Shown: positions 1 to 11,439 of the stretch, one piece after another | Layout of the letters: the number at the start of each line of letters is the position of its first letter | Numbering within the stretch: position 1 is the first letter of the stretch | Source of the DNA: Nageia nagi | Lineage: Eukaryota; Pinophyta | Assembly: GCA_050084985.1 (NCBI GenBank) | Contig: JBITNC010000001.1 | Location: forward strand, 55,180,001 to 55,244,000 | Reading direction: 5' to 3' | DNA: 64,000 nucleotides | Position numbers and translations under genes: made by a program | Notes under the pieces: generated by a model | The model's input: only the letters and a program-made list of their open reading frames with translations | The model's database searches: none | What the model was told of the DNA's origin: nothing

Positions 1-349
1 CCCTAATCAAAAGATTTACTATAGAGGATGATGATATCACCTTTCTAATCCTTATAGCATGTATTAAAAGGTACCAACATGATTTTATTAATGATTTCAA
101 TATAAGATTTAAGAAAAGATGAAAATCTATTCAAATAAGGATTAGACCAACCAGTGCATAAGCCTTGGGATACTATAGGAAACCTTTCCTCCTTGATCTC
201 AATATGCTTATTATTATGTTTAGATATACTTTCCCTAATTTGTAATAGATGGCTAAAACTTCTAACATACACTAGTATCCTCTAGAAAGATGTACCTAAG
301 ACCTATCATTCCTTTGTTTCTTAATTTACCCCCAAAATAAGCTCCATAA
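1..349. other. No gene recognised
   Basis: AT-rich DNA. The only longer open frame, on the minus strand at 45-272, has no recognisable motif. It lies just upstream of a decayed gypsy gag and is probably part of the same old element. Confidence 0.4.
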
Positions 350-1886
350 ATGTCTCATTCTAGAGTATTAGCCTTTCTACCTCCTCCTCCTAATCCTATA
401 CTACAAAATCAAGTACCAACATTACCTACCTTTACATATACAAGTATAATTATTAATTCTAAATCTCAAGAAGAAGAAAGAATAATGCAATTGGAGGTAA
501 CCATTAAGAATCTTACAAATAAGCTCACTCTACAAGAGAGGTATAATCAAGGATTCAACTAAAAAATATATGATAACCATTATTAGCCAAGATTCCAATC
601 TAGAAATAATCAAATAGAATAGCCCATTATTTCCAAGGTTACTAATAATGTGGTTATGGCTAGTGCTATAGAGACTGATGCTATAGGCGTTAAAAAATGG
701 TGTCCTCCATATTCAGCTCCTCATTTCCTAGACTCTTGTATAGTGTATCAACATCAATATTTGGTTTTATACTCATATCAAATGGTATAACCTACATTTT
801 ATCCTACTATGGACCTTACCATTTTAATTTTTAGCTTTTGGGTTATGCTAGAGAATAAACTAACTATGTTCAAACCAAAGCATCTTCTTTAGTGATTTTG
901 CAATAAGCCAAAGTTGGTCAACAAAATCAACAAACCATTCTATGTCAGCTAGATCCAAAAGAAGCTAAGGCTCCTATTCTCCAACCATAGAATTAAGAGA
1001 ATCAACTTCTTGGATATCTAGGTCACATTTCTTAGGACTTGGGTAATATTACCTCTACAAGAGGAAATTCCACTACAACTAGAAAAGAAATCCCAAAAAA
1101 GGAAAGGTCTCATCCATTAAGATATCCTTTCATCATTTATTATCATAAGGAAAATCCAAATCAACGATTTAGATCACATCAACCCATTGAAACAAGTAAT
1201 TTTTCCCCTTATACTCCATATAACATTATGGAAGAATTGAAGAAAACACCTTCTAGAATGTCAATGTTTTATGCATTGAGGATTCCAAGTCAAATTGACC
1301 TTTTGTAAGAAGATTTAAAGCTTAAAAATAGTAAAAAGAGATTAAGTGAAGGTAAATATTCTTTGCAATATCTGATGATGTCCCTCCAGCTCCCATAGGT
1401 ATAAGAAGAACCCCACCTTTCTACATGTCCCTTAGACTAGAAGGTTGGGTAGTTAATAATTGCATGATAGATACCAAAGCTACTATTATTATCATTTCCA
1501 AAGTCATTACAAATGAAATGAATGTATACATTACTTGATTCATATATTGATTCATATATCTATATTCTTCCTTAGTAGATGTTGTTGGTAGTGCTAAAAG
1601 AGTTTCAATAACTCTGAATACCTTCCTTGATATCTATGTCATTCAAGATATTATTATTGTTGATTTCCCTTCTTTATTTGAAATATATTTGTCAAAAGAG
1701 TTTATTACCAAATTGGGAGGGTATTTAGATTTATATTATACACATCTTTTACTCCCCTTTAGAAATAAAAAAGTTAAGATTCTAAATGAAGGTACCCAAA
1801 GTGTTCATCTTAAAAAGATTATAGAGCAAAATTGTATGAATGGCCCTGAATTAGTAGAAGTGTTTGAAAGAGATACACTCAGATAA
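350..1886 (+). pseudogene. Decayed Ty3/gypsy gag-protease region
   Basis: Remnant of the gag and aspartic protease part of a Ty3/gypsy polyprotein. The first piece (350-562) is Pro-rich with a short charged helix (QEEERIMQLEVTIKNL), as in a gag N-terminus. After a gap full of stops the frame resumes at 1039-1308, and a piece such as YNIMEELKKTPSRMSMFYAL resembles the stretch before the protease in Tat/Athila-type elements. From about 1410 the protease itself can be read (PPFYMSLRLEGWVVNNCMID). The Asp-Ser/Thr-Gly triad has become Asp-Thr-Lys, so the enzyme is dead. The last piece (1689-1886) has the LGGYLDLYYTHLLLPF stretch typical of the region after the protease. No RT follows; an LTR-like stretch begins instead, so pol was deleted or this copy was non-autonomous. 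Family call fairly sure, lineage tentative. Confidence 0.6.
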
Positions 1887-1897
1887 ATATTATTAAC

Positions 1898-2560
1898 CTC
1901 TAAACATCCAACAATATACATTTCACTTATTACATATCAAATCAATCATGATAAAATCATGGAACAATCATTAATTAGCTCAAAATTGATATCTAATACT
2001 ATTAAAAAGAGATTTTAAAAATCATTAAAAGTATATGCTTAAATATTATTATTTTATTTATTTTATTACATTATATTATTTTAAAACTCACCCTCTTTCC
2101 AATCCTTTAGATGTTGAAGAAAATAAAGCTACGATTTGTGAGTTATGGCCTTTTAAAATTGGGTTTCTAATTCAAGTCCAGTCATCAGCAATTTTGTCTA
2201 ATCATCAGTAATCAAGTCCAATCATTGGCACCTGACATCCAATAATCAATGATCTTAAAACACATAAACTCAAGCTAAAAATAGAAAAAATTGAATCATT
2301 TAGGAAATAAATCAAAATATGACTAATATCTTATCATCCTATGCTTTCCCACTTCAAAATAGAATCATGACAAGGCTAGATATGCATTTCCATCTAGATT
2401 TTTGCCCCAAAAATGGTAACTTTAATAGTTTTTAAGATCTATAAATAAGCCTTCAATAGTGAAGTAGAAGGAACCAAATTGAAGGCAACCTTATGTTGTT
2501 GAATTACATTTAAATTCCTAAGTATATTGTATTTACTATTTTTGCTTATACACATGTTCA
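1898..2560 (+). mobile_element. Gypsy LTR-like segment (family A, partial)
   Basis: From about 1920 to 2085 this is clearly similar to 19187-19390, sharing for example the words caaaattgatatctaatac and ttatttattttattacatta. At 19171 the repeat begins TGTAGACACC, a typical gypsy LTR start; here that end is worn (taaacatcc). A TATA-like ctataaataagcc lies near 2440. The right edge is not defined; related motifs (tgtaggattta) recur near 2631. Confidence 0.5.
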
Positions 2561-3133
2561 TTTTATTTTATTTACTATGATTTCATAGCATGAGCAAGTA
2601 TATTTTGATGGGTTGTTTATTTATGTATATGTAGGATTTATAGGGATAGCAGCTAATTTGAGCAAAGAAGAGATAAAGAACCAACAAAAAAGAAGCAATT
2701 AGCATTATTCTCTTTCTTTTATAAGTTTCATAAAACATTAGTTGGAGCTTGCAAACACTAGAAAAGAAGGCCTCCAAGAGGCCCATATCATCTATTATAC
2801 TAAAGCCCTCCATGTGAAGAAAAATTATAATCAAAATTAATATTTACTCATCAATAATAGAGAATGGTGTTGATTGTTATATCCCTCATCTTGTATGCAT
2901 GTAGGTTTATTTTTTAAGTAAACATTTTAGTGCTAGAAGGAAGGCACTCAAATGCAGGCTACATCAAAAATGAGGTGCAAGAGGTATTTCTTATTTTTTA
3001 TTCTTTTTTTTTTATTTATTATGTTTTGTGGTAATTCTATTAAATTTGTGTTATTTTATATTTTATATTTTCTATTTTCTATCTATGTGGTCACTAATGA
3101 CTGTTATTAGGCAATAGTGATTGATACTAGGGT

Positions 3134-3193
3134 GCTAGTGATTGTGTGTAAATGCTAGCGATTGGATTGGAATGCTAATGATTCTATGTAAAA
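3134..3193 (+). repeat. 3 x 20-bp array of GCTAGTGATT-type motif
   Basis: Units begin gctagtgatt (3134), gctagcgatt (3154) and gctaatgatt (3174), exactly 20 bp apart, with variable second halves. A related near-palindrome gtcactaatgac sits at 3090-3101. These look like C-to-T/G-to-A decayed versions of the GCCGGTGACC motifs in the LTR at 6849-6900. Confidence 0.6.
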
Positions 3194-4410
3194 ACTGTGA
3201 AAACATCAAAAACTAAAAACAAAAGGTCTACATTTCAACTTTTATCAATATTGAAAGTGTAATTTAGGCACTAAAAATGAAAAATGGAAAAGAACCCCTT
3301 TTTATGATCTCTTTACCTAGATTGCATGTACGAAGGGTAGATGTATGTTTAAGGAATATGCATTATTTTTACTTTATTTAAATAAATTAAACAAATGTTA
3401 TCTATCTTTGTTGGTTTTAGGAATGAATAAACAAAATCACCTAATATTTTCTATTACACCCACTTATGCTCTCCCTTTCCACTAAAAGGCGACCTTACAT
3501 GATCAAAATGGGGGTAATAGGGAAAGAGTAAATAAATCTTTTTTCCTTTTTCTCATTTTTCATCAAGGTAAATGAACTCTCATTAAATTATTTTTACACT
3601 TAGAAGGAGGAATTAACTATCATTAAAAAATGGAATGAATATAAAGTTTATTTACTAGGATTAAAGTAGATTCAAACACATTAAATTGGTTAATTTATTG
3701 GGTGCATATTTCTCTTTCACATTAATACTCTACAATGGTCTACCTCATTATTTCAAAAGGAGGTTGAAGGATGGTAATTTGAAGACAAGTTAAAGAACCT
3801 CATCTAAGTAAATTCACTTCACATTAAAACTCTCCCTATCTTCCTTACCACTCTCAAAGGAGGTTGAAGGATTTTGACTCGAAGAGGAGTTAAGGAACCT
3901 CATTTAAGGTAATTTACATTCACTTAAATGGATTCTTGCATATATCATTTTACCTCTCCAAAAGTATATATGATTAATAATACATGGTAAATGAACTTCA
4001 CCTAATTACTTCTACACTCAGAAGGAGTAAATGGACCTCATTAAGTTTGGTTAAAGAATCACATTAAAAGTGGTAATGAATTGGTTAGATTAAGACTCAT
4101 TAATTAAAATACTACTTTTTTCATATTAACTAAAACATAAATCAAAGGAATGTATGCTAGATTGGGTTGTAGTTATCATGAGTTCTTTTATTTTAAATGT
4201 ATATGCATAAAGATATTTTAAAAAATAAACATCAATGAGTTGGAGGTGATGACCAACCATTGATTCTATATTACTTATGTACCCACTGATCACACCATAA
4301 GCCATAAAACCAAACCTAGAGATGAATATCGGGTTCTAGGATAAAAGTCATCACTTTTTATCAAGCAACTATAAATAAGAAGTCTATGCTTGGATTCCAC
4401 TCCTCGATCC

Positions 4411-4522
4411 CCATTGCACTAAGGAAACCACCTTAAGTTCCAAGTTGATACTTTGCCATAGATTTCCTATTGCACTAAGGGAACCACCTTAAGTACCAAG
4501 TCGATACTTTGCCATAGATTGC
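4411..4522 (+). repeat. Tandem duplication, 2 x 56 bp
   Basis: The word attgcactaagg recurs at 4413 and 4469, and the following bases (accaccttaagt, gatactttgccatagatt) repeat with few changes. Just upstream is a TATA-like ctataaataagaag at 4369, so this may be the transcribed part of an old LTR. Confidence 0.75.
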
Positions 4523-4812
4523 CTATAGAATTCCAACCTACCCTTATTTAAACACCTAACTAGAAAAAATAATCTAGAAAAATTAACAAGAATAAAATGA
4601 ATAATTCACATTGCCCATTAAGAAAACTTAATTCAATTTATCAACAAAATTAGATAAGATAATCACCTCTAAAATATGAGTTTCTAAATAGGTTGTTTGT
4701 GCATATAATTATTTTCTCACAAATATAAAAATGATAAAAAAATATTATGATTATTTGATGTTTATATTTTGACCTTATTACACTCCAAAATTATCTCTTT
4801 TTTCCTATCAAA

Positions 4813-6505
4813 GTGAAATCAAAAGAACAAGAAAGACAAGAGGAGCTTGATGTAAATGTTGAAGAATACTATTCACATCTTGTAATACTAGCCTTGGATA
4901 AATATTCTACTTCTTCTTATAAGGTTGTAAAGGATGATTTTAACATTAAAAGTAGCAAAATAAATATTAAAATTAAGAAGCTTATAGAAAACTTAGTTGA
5001 GTTATAATATCTTCTTCATCTTATTCAACCTTTAGAAAACTTTATTAGATCCTATGAAGAGTTGGAGTGTAATGCAACAAATTCCTCATGGGATGAATAT
5101 AACACTAAATATAACACATTTGATATAAATATATAGAGTTCATTGACATAAATTGATAAATTAAAATCATCTTTTTCCTCCCCTTTTGATACTATCAAGC
5201 CTCTAAGTCTCATGGCTTTGGTTCATGGAGGGACGAACTTGATATTAGCATCAAAGATTTTGATACAAAATCATTTACTAGATCATATGAATTCCTAGAT
5301 CTTAATGCTATGACTTCTTTATCCCCACTTTGGGATGAATATGATACTAAAAATCAAGAGCTTGGCATGGATTATAAGGATCCTTTGGAGCACCTTATAG
5401 AATTACAATCTTATCCCCATGCTCTTTAAATTATAGGACATCCTATTGAGTCTCATGATCCTCTTGAGTTTAGTATTATAAATTCTTTACCCTAATCATG
5501 GAAAGAAATTTAATATTTTGTTACAAAAATTGAAATATTCTTGGCTTGTCTCATAGAACCCAAGGAGTCTCAATTACAAAGAAATGAAAAACATGAAAAT
5601 GAAGCTTCTAGCATTAATACACATAAGCCTAGAAATAAAACTCCACATAGGTAAGGAGGATATCCTAGATATATCAATGATAATGATTTTGATAAAGTTA
5701 GATTTCATTTAAGTTAGTTAAAGATACCTTTAAAATACCAATCTATTTTGCCCTAAAATTGGGAATATGATAGAGAGGATGGTCTTGTAATAGATAAGCC
5801 ACCCATACCTCTTTCTGGATCTCAAACAATTAGACATGTTTCTCAAAAGGTATCCTATGAACCTTACATAATTTTTATTGAATAAGCAAAGAGTTATTTT
5901 CTTAATCAGAAAGGATGATTGTTCACCATCAATAATATCTATGATCGATAATTTGGATGACCAAATTCCTATACATACAACAACTTCAAATGCCCATCCT
6001 AAACCAAAACAACAAATGAATATGCATAATAATTCTTTATTAGGCACATCAACTTAGTATGAAGGGCAAGGAGATACTCATTATGGAACCTAAAAATATG
6101 GTCCAAAAAATCAATTTGAAATCCCAAAGATACCCTCTTATGATGATATAAGAATAGAATGATAAACACCATATGTTTATGATAAACATAAGAAATCCTT
6201 GAACAAATTGGTTGATGAAGTGAAATAAAAAGAAATAAAATAGTAGACATATGCCTTCTATAATCAATATGAAAAACCAACTAGGTTTACTGATAAAATG
6301 AGACAAGAAGAGATGGAAAAAGAAAATGAGAAAGAAGCTAAGAAAAAATAGTAGAATCAATCTTGGTTGCAATCATCATCATCTCTTACTCATAGAGCTT
6401 ATAGATATCAAGATCCGTACCTTAATCAACAAAAGGAAGCATCTCTTGAAGATTTAGATTATCGATATCAAAGGGTACTTATCACCTTATTTATTATCTT
6501 ATGAA
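4813..6505 (+). pseudogene. Decayed long reading frame, unrecognised (gag-like?)
   Basis: About 560 codons can be followed on the plus strand across three frames with several stops; the first piece, 4813-5007, is open for 64 codons. Composition is protein-like rather than random. An internal repeat is visible: RSYEELECNATNSSWDEYNT near 5047 and RSYEFLDLNAMTSLSPLWDE near 5280, about 233 bp apart and in different frames. Later pieces include PRYINDNDFDKVRFHL (about 5660), REDGLVIDKPPIPLSGSQTI (about 5775) and a Lys/Glu-rich stretch KMRQEEMEKENEKEAKKK (about 6296). It ends about 100 bp before the LTR that starts at 6601, so it may be the last reading frame of a retroelement. I do not recognise the family; a gag or virion-type protein of an LTR element is only a guess. 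Confidence 0.4.
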
Positions 6506-6600
6506 GAAGCATATTATGATCTATAATCATCATCCAAAAAATGGTATATATCTTTCCAAGGATATAAATAATCAAATCCAAGAAATGAAGAATATCCTAT

Positions 6601-7370
6601 TGTAGACACTCAAAATAAACCCTACATCTAGTTTAACAACATATAAATAAATAAAATAAGTATCTTTTTAACATATATCATAATAAAATAATCATAACTC
6701 TTTATACAAGCCTCAAACAAGCTTTAAAACTCCATTATTGGATATATCTCATCGAGTACATGTAAAATGAGTGGTCACATGACCCCTTTTCGATAAAAAT
6801 TGGCTATTTGGCGATCATTTTAATATTGTTATAAAAATTGAAAACCAGTCGCCGGTGACCCAAAACAAACGCCGGCGTTTTAGGATGGTCACCGGCGTCT
6901 GCCTAGTAATCGCTAGTGACTCTGTAATAGCTGAACAGACACCAAAATAGTGAGAGAAAGTTGAAACGTTTCATTCTTCCAAGATGATGTGGATAGAGGG
7001 GGTCAGTTACGACCTATGGGGGCTTTTCACTTCCCTTACCAGCCTTGGAACGTCTCACCCAAATCTATAAATACAAGCCAATACAAAGCAATTGGAGGAG
7101 AATATTGACCCATTTTTGAAGTAGGGTAATGCTACCAAAATCTTGTGAGCTCATACCTTTTATTGTTTTATGCTAGTTTCAATTCAATACATGTCATACA
7201 TAGATGCTTTGATGTTATTGTCTTTTGCATGTGTGTAGGATTTACAGGTTGTCCATATCAAGGAGAGAAGCAAGCAAATCAAAACAATGAAGATCTAATA
7301 CCTTCATTTTGGCAAATAGCATTTGTAAAAGTCCCTTCCAAGGGCAAATTGTAGTTTGAGCTAAAAATCA
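6601..7370 (+). mobile_element. Gypsy LTR upstream of gag
   Basis: Starts TGTAGACACT at 6601, the same opening as the LTR fragment at 19171 (TGTAGACACC). It contains a GC-rich palindrome island (6849-6900), a TATA box tctataaatacaag at 7064-7077, then a leader with tgtgtaggatttacagg, and is followed by a gypsy gag from about 7490. This fits U3-R-U5 of a 5' LTR. The right edge is approximate: no clear primer-binding site was found. Confidence 0.55.
6849..6900. promoter_or_regulatory. Concentric GC palindrome in LTR U3
   Basis: Outer arms GTCGCCGGTGACC (6849-6861) and GGTCACCGGCGTC (6888-6900) pair with one mismatch. The inner AAACGCCGGCGTTT (6868-6881) is a perfect 14-bp palindrome. Both share the same centre. 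It is upstream of the TATA box by about 165 bp, so it may be a protein-binding site of the LTR promoter; that role is inferred. Confidence 0.6.
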
Positions 7371-7489
7371 ATATCAATTTACAATTACAACATTTCTACC
7401 TATTTTACATAATTTGAGGTTCAATGAAGATTGAAGAATAATTGTATTTTATGTTATTCTACATTCCAGCTCTATTTTCACTGCAACAC

Positions 7490-8552
7490 CTATGTATTTG
7501 CAAAATCAACCAAAAGGAAAGGAAACAAAAGAAGATGATAACCTTCATGAAAGGTTAAAGGAAATAGAAAGAGAGTTATGTATGCAATATAAACAAAATA
7601 TATCTTATGAAATAGTTTTCAATGAATAAATTTAAACTGATATTCCTAAGAAGGAAATTCTTTTCAACTTTGAAATTCCAAATATTAGACCATTTAAAGG
7701 AAAGGAAGATCCTAAGAAACATTTAAGATGATTTAATGTTACATATCTTTCCCATGAAACTTATTGACCAAGCAATATATTGGTACAATAATTTGTCACA
7801 ACATAGTATCTATTCATTTTCTCAATTGGAAAATATGTTCTTAGAAAATTTTAGAATTAATATCAAATAAAACTATTTTATCATGGATATTATGAAACTA
7901 CAAAAATTCCATGATGAATCAATAATAGACTTTATTTCATAATTAAGGGTCATACTAACTAACATGCCTTATACTTTACATTAATAAGAGTTCATTAAAT
8001 TATTCAATCAAAGTTTGTTAAGGCCTATTGCTAGTATATTACAAATTCAACAACATAGGACCTTTAAAGAAGCTATTACCCAAGCAGTTATAATTGAGAA
8101 GGTAAAAACCTAGGATGGTGAAATAAATAGTAAAGGAAAAGAAAATAATCGAGAAAGGGATCAAATAATAAAAACAATATTTACAACTTTACTGGAATCT
8201 CTTTCTGTTATTTTTAAAAAATTGTGTGATCATCAAATTACTGACTTACCTACTATAAAACTAGAAAATTTTAAAGCAAAAGAAAGCAGATGATATAACA
8301 AAAAAAGAGTTTTGTAATTATCATCATCAAAAGGGTCATGAAATAGATAATTGTAGAATGTTGAAAGATAAAATTCAATATTTCATCAATGATGGTAAGT
8401 TGGAAGTGGATAATCCTATTTCTATTCCAAATCAAAATTTTAGAATTTGTTGGAATTCACTTCCTCCATATCAAGTAAATATTATAAACATTATACCTAC
8501 TTACAATCAAAGGATATGTACTTGGAATCAAAATGAGCAACAACAACAATAG
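7490..8552 (+). pseudogene. Decayed gypsy (Tat-like) gag
   Basis: Structural gag protein of a Ty3/gypsy element, with several stops. An acidic helical start (near 7510-7610) is followed by FNFEIPNIRPFKGKEDPKKH, the usual entry to the gag core (P-x-F-x-G-x-x-D-P-x-x-H). Core pieces continue past 7755 (IYWYNNLSQHSIYSFSQLE). The nucleic-acid-binding part is at 8280-8400: CNYHHQKGHEIDNCRMLKDK, with the Cys, His and Cys spacing used by Tat-lineage gags rather than a full CCHC knuckle. It is flanked by an LTR on the left and by the protease on the right, so order is normal. Decay is by scattered stops and small frameshifts; several are TAA/TAG where CAA/CAG would fit. Confidence 0.65.
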
Positions 8553-8588
8553 TTAAAAATCTCATCTATAAAAATATTCTTATTTGAG

Positions 8589-9401
8589 TTGTCACAACAA
8601 TCAAAAACTTATAAGGATTCTATGAATAAAATACTTAAAGAAATTGAAATAGATGTAAGTGATCCTAAAAGTTTTATTTCATTCATTGAAAATATTAAAA
8701 TAGATCAACAACCCATAATTTCATTTTATGATTATGATATAAAACCAAATAATAGACCTCAAGGATTAGATCCTCCCCTACATATCATCGGTAAAATAGA
8801 TAGTAAAGTTTTTAAGAGAATATTAATAGATGAAGGATCAAATATTAATATCATGTCTATATCAGCATAGCAAAATTTGAATCTTCTCTTATCTTATATT
8901 TATTCACCATATTTACAAATAAAGGCATTCAATAATGACTTATGTTCAATAATAGGATCAATAGTATTACACATCACTATTGAGTCCAAGATATTACAAA
9001 CATCACTACATATTATTGAAGGAGATATCCAACAATATAATATTATTTTAGGGATATTATGGATTTGAGAAATGGAATGTGTCCCATCTACATTACATGG
9101 TTGTCTAAAACACATTTGTAAGGGGATAGTCCATTGTGTTGTAAGAGATGAAAATCCATACTAACATTACAACATTACACAACGATTGAAGATAGAGTTC
9201 ATCATAGAAAATTCAAAAAGAAAAATAGCATCTATCTCTACTAAAGGACTATTTCAAACTATGTCAATTTCATATTCTATTTTTAGAGAACTTACCCCCT
9301 CAGATAAGATATGTTTGAGTTATGAAAGTCCTATTCAATAAGGGCATCATTGTAAAGATAAGAGATGTGAAGTAAAACCCAAAGAAGATTATGTAGATGA
9401 G
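8589..9401 (+). pseudogene. Decayed gypsy aspartic protease and linker
   Basis: Retropepsin-like protease region following gag. The frame is open at 8589-8870 and again at 8877-9068 with one stop between. The catalytic motif reads LIDEGSNINIMS near 8826, with Asp and Gly-Ser kept at the usual places, and the distal hydrophobic-Gly motif is visible as NIILGILWI near 9039. Beyond 9068 a weaker linker runs to 9401, where the ATCCA target duplication of the next element starts. The same gypsy element appears to resume at 13633 on the far side of that insertion. The protease active site is the best-preserved catalytic site of the gypsy copies here, though the polyprotein as a whole is broken. Confidence 0.6.
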
Positions 9402-9406
9402 ATCCA
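9402..9406 (+). repeat. Target site duplication ATCCA (left copy)
   Basis: Five bases directly before the LTR start; identical to 13628-13632 directly after the other LTR. This is the expected 5-bp duplication of an LTR retrotransposon. Confidence 0.9.
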
Positions 9407-9690
9407 TGTTGGAAGTATTTCTAACATGATTCCTAAGTCCTAAGTTATTAGTATTAATTAATTAGGACTAAAGTATTTCCCTAAGTATCTAAGTCTAAGT
9501 ATTTATTTGTTTATTGTTATAACAAGTAATTTGTCATGTAGTGATCTAAGGGTGATACATATAGTGTGAGTTTTTTATTTTGTTCATGAGAATATTATTC
9601 TCAACTTCTTATCTTGTCTTGTAATGGCTTTCTTAAGCATATATATGTAACTCATTTTGATGAACAATATAGAATATTTTGGTTCTCTTA
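9407..9690 (+). repeat. 5' LTR, 284 bp
   Basis: Begins TGTTGGAAG. It ends ctctta, where the matching LTR has ctctca, so the terminal CA has mutated to TA. It aligns without gaps to 13344-13627 with about 10 substitutions. A TATA-like catatatatg lies at 9639-9648, about 50 bp before the end, leaving a very short transcribed R-U5. Confidence 0.92.
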
Positions 9691-9692
9691 AT

Positions 9693-9704
9693 TGGTATTA
9701 GAGC
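9693..9704 (+). promoter_or_regulatory. Primer-binding site, tRNA-Met type
   Basis: TGGTATTAGAGC, two bases after the LTR. It matches the common plant initiator tRNA-Met primer site TGGTATCAGAGC with one change (C to T). Confidence 0.85.
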
Positions 9705-11439
9705 TAAATCAATCATAGGGTTAGAGTGGGTGAAGTCTTGAAGGATCTTATCAAGCTCCTCAAGGACTATCATCAAAATTATTAAGCTTGTGGATGCATT
9801 GCAAAGAATTTATCAAATTCTTGCAAGTGAGAGATCCAAAGCCTCTAAAAAATTCTTGTCTAGGTGGAAGCAAAGAAGCTGCATGAGATAGCTGAGAAGT
9901 GTGGGTAGACTATTGCTTCTATTTATTAGATCTGGTGAAGAGAGTGAATTGATCTGTCACGCAGAGGAGATGTACGTTGAGAAAAAGTGAATCGATCTTT
10001 TTTTCTTTTTTGTTCACGCGTTTGGTGGCCTGCACAGAGGAGATGTGCACCGTAGTGATGCTCGCATGAAGAGTCGAGCATTGTGAAGGAATAGAACATG
10101 GTCTGGTTGAGACGAAGCTAGAAGGTGTATATTCCAAATACAATAACTATGTCCCATGATGTGGAGGCTGCAAATAGAGAATTGCTTCTCTGCAACATAG
10201 CCAAAAGTTGACTTTTGCATTTGAATTGATTTGTTGGTCTGCATATGCTATTTGATGCCCTGTGTAAGAGGAATTCTGCATATGGAGACCTACATTTGCA
10301 AAGAGAGCATTACTACTTGAAGATGTTGACCTAAGAGAACTAGAAGTGTTTTGTAGAAGACACCCACCAAGGAAGGAGGTGGAGAGCAGGCATGGGTGAA
10401 GTGAAGCTCGGCCTAAGGGAAAATGAAGTCTCAAAAATAGAGAATGTGCATGGTGATCTGAAGGAGGGTCACGTGGAAGAGGATATCGTGCCAATTTTAT
10501 CTCCAAGTTTTTTGAGGGATGTGAACCTATTCCTTTTTTTAGTGAATACATTGAGGACATTGGGAAAAGTGAGTTGATCTGTTATTTTCTATGTACAAGC
10601 ATGGAGTGTAGAACACTTGCACCATTGATTGAAGCTATGGAGGTGATGTAAAAATAAAAGGGAGTGTTGTTGTCCTTTATAAATACCTCGCAATCAAAGT
10701 TCCAGCATAGTCCTCCATTAGTAGTCAAGAATTACAAGGATTGTGAATGTGGTTGAAAGTGAAGAGGACCTACACTGCAAGGTTGCAAAAGACCTACCAT
10801 TGAAATTTGAGAAAAGATTTACTATCTGTGAATAGAAAGAGACTCAACACCATAAGGGTGAAGGCATCGAGAGGTCTGCTTGGACATGCTACTGTTGAAA
10901 GGAGCCCACACTGAAGAAAGAAGTGGCTAGAGAGTGACATAGCCAAACACCTACTATTGTGTGCTCCCACCTATATTAGTTTCCCAATTGCTCACAAAAG
11001 TAGTGTGCAAATAGGAGTCTTATGTTGTGTGCAAAGCTCGTGCCCCAGTGAGAAGAAGGTTCGTGGCCAAAATTGTGTGGAGAGCCCATCCGTTGAGAGA
11101 AGCAATAGTAGTAACAGAGATCTTGATGACCATGCATATGGATAAAAGGCTTGTTTGATGTGAAGCTAGATGAAAAGGAGACTGCCATCATGGTCACACA
11201 TTCATTTCTGAAGAGGAAGGTCTGTTCAGTAAAAATGTGTGTAGGCCTAGAAAAATTAGTCAACTTGCAATGCATATATCTTTTGATATATTGCTCATTT
11301 TTAGGTGAAATTTGGATTAAAGATAGATATGGATGTGTAGAACATATTGTAAAAATTTCAGCCCATTTGGATAATTTTAAGCCATCCATTTTATGACTAT
11401 ATCATCGAAGGTCTATTTAGTAAAAATTATTTTTCTGAG
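9705..11439 (+). other. Long leader of the non-autonomous element
   Basis: About 1.7 kb between primer site and gag start, richer in G and C than the surroundings. It has no frame that I can assign; open stretches on both strands lack family motifs. Short words recur, such as gtgaattgatctgt (9950), gtgaatcgatct (9987) and gtgagttgatctgt (10568). It could hold packaging or dimerisation signals, or captured foreign sequence. Confidence 0.5.

Larger units (their letters stand above)
2561..4812. other. No gene; old LTR/leader-like DNA with small duplications
   Basis: No coding signal. The stretch 2620-2830 resembles 7200-7370 downstream of the LTR at 6601 (shared tgtaggattta followed by a purine-rich leader), so part of it is probably an old LTR end and leader. 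It holds a 3 x 20-bp motif array at 3134-3193, two diverged copies of a roughly 100-bp unit (shared word aggaggttgaagga at 3758 and 3858) and the 56-bp duplication listed separately. Confidence 0.4.

Noticed and set aside
5730-6372. Overlapping minus-strand open frames rich in Phe, Leu and Ile, like membrane proteins
   Set aside because: They are antisense to a plus-strand frame with better protein-like composition; hydrophobic antisense frames are expected opposite Lys/Glu-rich, A-rich coding DNA.
9693-9704. tRNA gene
   Set aside because: Only the 12-base primer-site complement is present; no cloverleaf sequence surrounds it.
10147-11396. Several 60-137-codon open frames on both strands in the leader of the gag-only element
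   Set aside because: No recognisable motif, frames overlap on opposite strands, and the region lies between the primer site and the gag start; higher GC content alone explains longer open frames.
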